From: Amycolatopsis deserti
Lineage (GTDB): Bacteria > Actinomycetota > Actinomycetes > Mycobacteriales > Pseudonocardiaceae
Length of the DNA: 64,000 bases
Assembly: GCF_014653945.1 (NCBI RefSeq)
Contig: NZ_BNAU01000001.1
Coordinates: forward strand, 434,001-498,000
Direction: 5' to 3'
Positions 61,803 to 64,000 of this stretch are shown here, piece by piece. The notes below the pieces were generated by a model, which did no database searches, had not been told where the DNA came from, and saw only the letters and a list, made by a program, of their open reading frames with translations. Each line of letters begins with the position of its first letter. Position 1 is the first letter of the stretch. Both the position numbers and the translations under genes were made by a program.

Positions 61803-63323
61803 ATGGCCGGGGGACGCCGGGACTGGCTCGCGCTGGGGGTGCTGGTGCTGCCGGTGCTGCTGATCAGCGTCGACATGACGGTGCTCGGGTTCGCGCTGCC
61901 GTACCTGAGCGAGGACCTCGGCCCGACCGGCGCCGAGCAGCTGTGGATCGTGGACATCTACTCGTTCGTGCTCGGCGGGCTGCTGGTCCTCATGGGCACG
62001 CTGGGGGACCGGATCGGGCGGCGCAAGCTGCTGCTGTCCGGCGCCGTCGCGTTCGGCGCGGCGTCCGTGATCGCGGCGTTCGCCACCAGCCCGCTCATGC
62101 TGATCGCCGCGCGGGCGCTGCTCGGGGTCGGCGGGGCGACGCTGATGCCCTCGACACTGGCGCTGATCCGCACGATCTTCACCGACCCGGCGCGGCGGCG
62201 GACCGCGATCGCCGTGTGGGGCGCCGGGTTCTCCGGTGGCATGGCGCTCGGGCCGGTGCTGGGCGGCTGGCTGCTGGAGCACTTCTGGTGGGGCTCGGTG
62301 TTCCTGATCAACGTGCCGGTGATGCTGGTGCTGCTGGTCGCCGGGCCGCTGCTGCTGCCGGAGGCGCGGGACCCGCGGCCCGGCCGGTTCGACCCGCTGT
62401 CCGCGCTGCTGTCGCTGGCCGCGGTCCTGCCGGTGGTGTACGGCATCAAGCGGTTCGCCGAGCACGGCCCGGATCCGCTGGCGGCGGTGAGCGTGCTGGC
62501 CGGGGCGTTGTTCGCGGTGGTGTTCGTGCGGCGCCAGCGTGCGCTGCCGGACCCGATGCTGGACCTGGTCCTGTTCCGGGACCGCCGGTTCAGCGCGTCG
62601 GTGCTGACGAACATGCTCGGGGTGTTCGCCCTGGTCGGGCTGTTGTTCCTGGTGCCGCAGTACCTCCAGCTCGTGCTCGGGTTGCGGCCGCTGACCGCGG
62701 CGTTGTGGCTGCTGCCGACCACGGTCGCCGGTGTCGCGGGTTCGTTCGCCGCGGCGCGCCTGGCCCGGCGGGTTCCGGTGCCGCGGCTGATCGGCGGGGG
62801 ACTGCTGGCCGCGGCGGCGGGGTTCGCGGCGCTGGTGGCGCTGGGGGGCCACAGTGGACTGGCGATCCTGGTGGCCGGCATGGCGCTGGTCGGGTTCGGG
62901 GTGTCGTTGTCCGAGACGCTGACCAACGACCTGATCATCACCGCCGCGCCGCCCGCACGGGCCGGTGCGGCGTCGGCGATCTCGGAGACGGGGTTCGAGC
63001 TGGGCGGCGCGCTCGGGACGGCGGTGCTGGGCAGCATCGCCGCGGCGGTCTACCGGGCGGGCGTGCCGGCCTCGGCGGGGGAGACGGCGCGGGAAACCCT
63101 CGGCGGAGCGGTCGCGACGGCGGCCGGTCTGCCCGCGGGGGAGGCGGACGCCCTGCTGGCCGCGGCGAAGGAGGCGTTCGTGCACGGCGTGCAGGTGAGC
63201 GCGGTGGCCGGGGCTGTACTGCTCGCCTACACCGGGGTGCAGGCGCTGGTTTTGCTGCGGTCTGGCGGAACAGGCGCAGCACCCGCGCGTGCGCGGCACC
63301 GAGAAGCGGCTCCGCGCGGTTGA
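61803..63323 (+). CDS. MFS multidrug exporter, DHA2 family (14 helices)
   Basis: A 506-residue membrane protein with about 14 hydrophobic segments. Signatures are LLISVDMTVLGFALPYLSEDL in helix 1 (LDxTIVNVALP position), GDRIGRRKLLL in the first loop and the motif C-like ALGPVLGGWLL. It resembles SmvA/Jef-type proton-driven exporters of quaternary ammonium compounds and dyes. Starts at ATG 61803, GTG 61800 and GTG 61794 are all possible after AAAAGGG. The downstream decayed gene and the upstream TetR place it in an isolated resistance unit. Confidence 0.9.
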   Translation: MAGGRRDWLALGVLVLPVLLISVDMTVLGFALPYLSEDLGPTGAEQLWIVDIYSFVLGGLLVLMGTLGDRIGRRKLLLSGAVAFGAASVIAAFATSPLMLIAARALLGVGGATLMPSTLALIRTIFTDPARRRTAIAVWGAGFSGGMALGPVLGGWLLEHFWWGSVFLINVPVMLVLLVAGPLLLPEARDPRPGRFDPLSALLSLAAVLPVVYGIKRFAEHGPDPLAAVSVLAGALFAVVFVRRQRALPDPMLDLVLFRDRRFSASVLTNMLGVFALVGLLFLVPQYLQLVLGLRPLTAALWLLPTTVAGVAGSFAAARLARRVPVPRLIGGGLLAAAAGFAALVALGGHSGLAILVAGMALVGFGVSLSETLTNDLIITAAPPARAGAASAISETGFELGGALGTAVLGSIAAAVYRAGVPASAGETARETLGGAVATAAGLPAGEADALLAAAKEAFVHGVQVSAVAGAVLLAYTGVQALVLLRSGGTGAAPARARHREAAPRG

Positions 63324-63459
63324 CGAGGGCGGTTGACGAGGTCCCGCGGCTCCGCGGCCCGCGTGCCGCGCGGGGTGGCCGCGGCGCTCGAGCCTCCGCC
63401 CGGAACTGAACGCTGGGACCCGGGAGCCCCGGCAACGCCGGGCCTGGGCCCGCTGCGCG

Positions 63460-63827
63460 TGGGTCTTCGGCCTGGTAGCCCTCCGTGCGAGCGGCCACTC
63501 CCGCGAGCAGCGCTCGGTAGTGCTGCGCCGGATACTCGCCCGCGCGGCGGAGCGTCAGTTGCGCGTGCGCGCGGACCAGCGACGCCGGATCGGCCAGTGT
63601 CCACCGCGTTGGTGCGGTCGCGGATCGGTGCGCAACAGGCGCAGCACCGACGGGTCCGCGCTGCCGGGGCGCGAGTACAGCCCAGCCGGATCTTCAGATC
63701 CCCGTCCCGCAGCCCGGCCCCCAGCTCCCGGGCGCGGCACGCGAGCGGGAACAGGCCCAGCGCGGTCATCGGGTCGCGGAAGAGGTGGCGCAGGCACTCC
63801 CGCCGGGCACGCTCGCCGGGCGCACCG
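63460..63827 (-). pseudogene. Frameshifted gene remnant of unknown family
   Basis: Three successive frames on the minus strand give one continuous protein-like text. ERARRECLRHLFRDPMTALGLFPLACRARELGAGLRDGDLKIRLG is followed by LYSRPGSADPSVLRLLRTDPRPHQR and then TLADPASLVRAHAQLTLRRAGEYPAQHYRALLAGVAARTEGYQAED. Changing frame near 63675 and near 63600 is required, so the gene is broken at least twice. I could not assign the family. It lies just downstream of the partial SDR gene. Confidence 0.5.
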
Positions 63828-64000
63828 TTATCGCGTCGTGTGGGCGCCGCCGTTGACGTGGATCGTCTGGCCGGTGATGTGCCGCGCGCCCGCCGAGGCC
63901 AGGAAGTACGTCGTCTCCGCGACGTCGTCCGGGTGGCCCGGCCGTCCGTTGTGCGTCGCGGCGATCAGGGCGTTGCGGCGCTCCTCGCTGAGCTTTCCCT
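63828..64000 (-). CDS. Short-chain dehydrogenase/reductase, C-terminal part (5' end outside window)
   Basis: The 57 codons before TAA (63828-63830, minus strand) read GKLSEERRNALIAATHNGRPGHPDDVAETTYFLASAGARHITGQTIHVNGGAHTTR. GRPGHPDDVAETTYFLAS and ITGQTIHVNGG are the end of classical SDR enzymes (FabG-like). It probably acts on NAD(P)H-dependent ketones. The active-site region is outside the window. Confidence 0.85.
   Translation of the reverse strand, partial: GKLSEERRNALIAATHNGRPGHPDDVAETTYFLASAGARHITGQTIHVNGGAHTTR

Overview
The window is a very GC-rich actinobacterial chromosome segment. It most resembles a member of the Pseudonocardiaceae (Amycolatopsis-like). The evidence is the extreme third-position GC, the frequent GTG and TTG starts with four-base start/stop overlaps, a mycothiol-dependent formaldehyde detoxification pair, a SigJ-type sigma factor, EspC/WXG-like secretion substrates and a Streptomyces-type gas vesicle cluster. 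The genus is an inference. No rRNA, tRNA, CRISPR array, insertion sequence or phage gene was seen, and most of the window reads as ordinary chromosome with a few decayed genes.

Layout. 0-2 kb: the end of a sugar phosphate isomerase/epimerase, a sugar-porter transporter and a short universal stress protein, probably one sugar or inositol uptake operon ending in a strong hairpin. 2-7 kb: a two-domain antibiotic-monooxygenase-like protein, a large lipoprotein, then a four-gene operon of small secretion-type proteins (EspC-like, WXG-like) with two YbaB-like proteins. 7-10.2 kb: an ATPase-LuxR fusion regulator divergent from mycothiol-dependent formaldehyde dehydrogenase and its metallo-hydrolase partner. 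10.4-13.5 kb: a drug exporter, a lipase remnant, a secreted protein and a membrane protein. 13.6-21.9 kb: a complete recC-recB-recD operon. 21.8-26.3 kb: a serine hydrolase and flavin monooxygenase, divergent from a TetR regulator and thiolase. 26.5-34 kb: a class F-like sortase with a likely partner wall protein, an amidohydrolase and POT peptide transporter, an Lrp-type regulator, and a copper radical oxidase.

34-42 kb is a glycerol island. A 760-base non-coding stretch with a 34-base tandem repeat precedes glpF-glpK-glpD. These are divergent from an IclR-type regulator (GylR-like) with two operator-like palindromes in the shared promoter. The regulator is followed by a second glycerol kinase carrying an extra C-terminal hemerythrin-like domain. 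42-50 kb: a GlxA-type AraC regulator with a cysteine hydrolase, sigJ, an Lrp-type regulator, and a catabolic operon (M20 hydrolase with a one-base frameshift, MHS transporter, cyclase, acetyltransferase). 50-54 kb: a sigma-factor remnant, an ArsR-SRPBCC fusion with a textbook operator/promoter, and a Tat-exported sulfite oxidase.

54.2-59.1 kb is a ten-gene gas vesicle cluster in the order Y-Z-A-F-G-O-J-L-S-K, preceded by a general-stress (SigB/SigF-type) promoter-like sequence. A GlsB-like and an MscS-like membrane protein follow, with a second stress-type promoter match between. 60.4-63.3 kb: a NarL/DosR-type response regulator, and a TetR repressor with its divergently transcribed exporter and two near-identical palindromic operators. 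The window ends in a frameshifted gene remnant and the C-terminus of a short-chain dehydrogenase.
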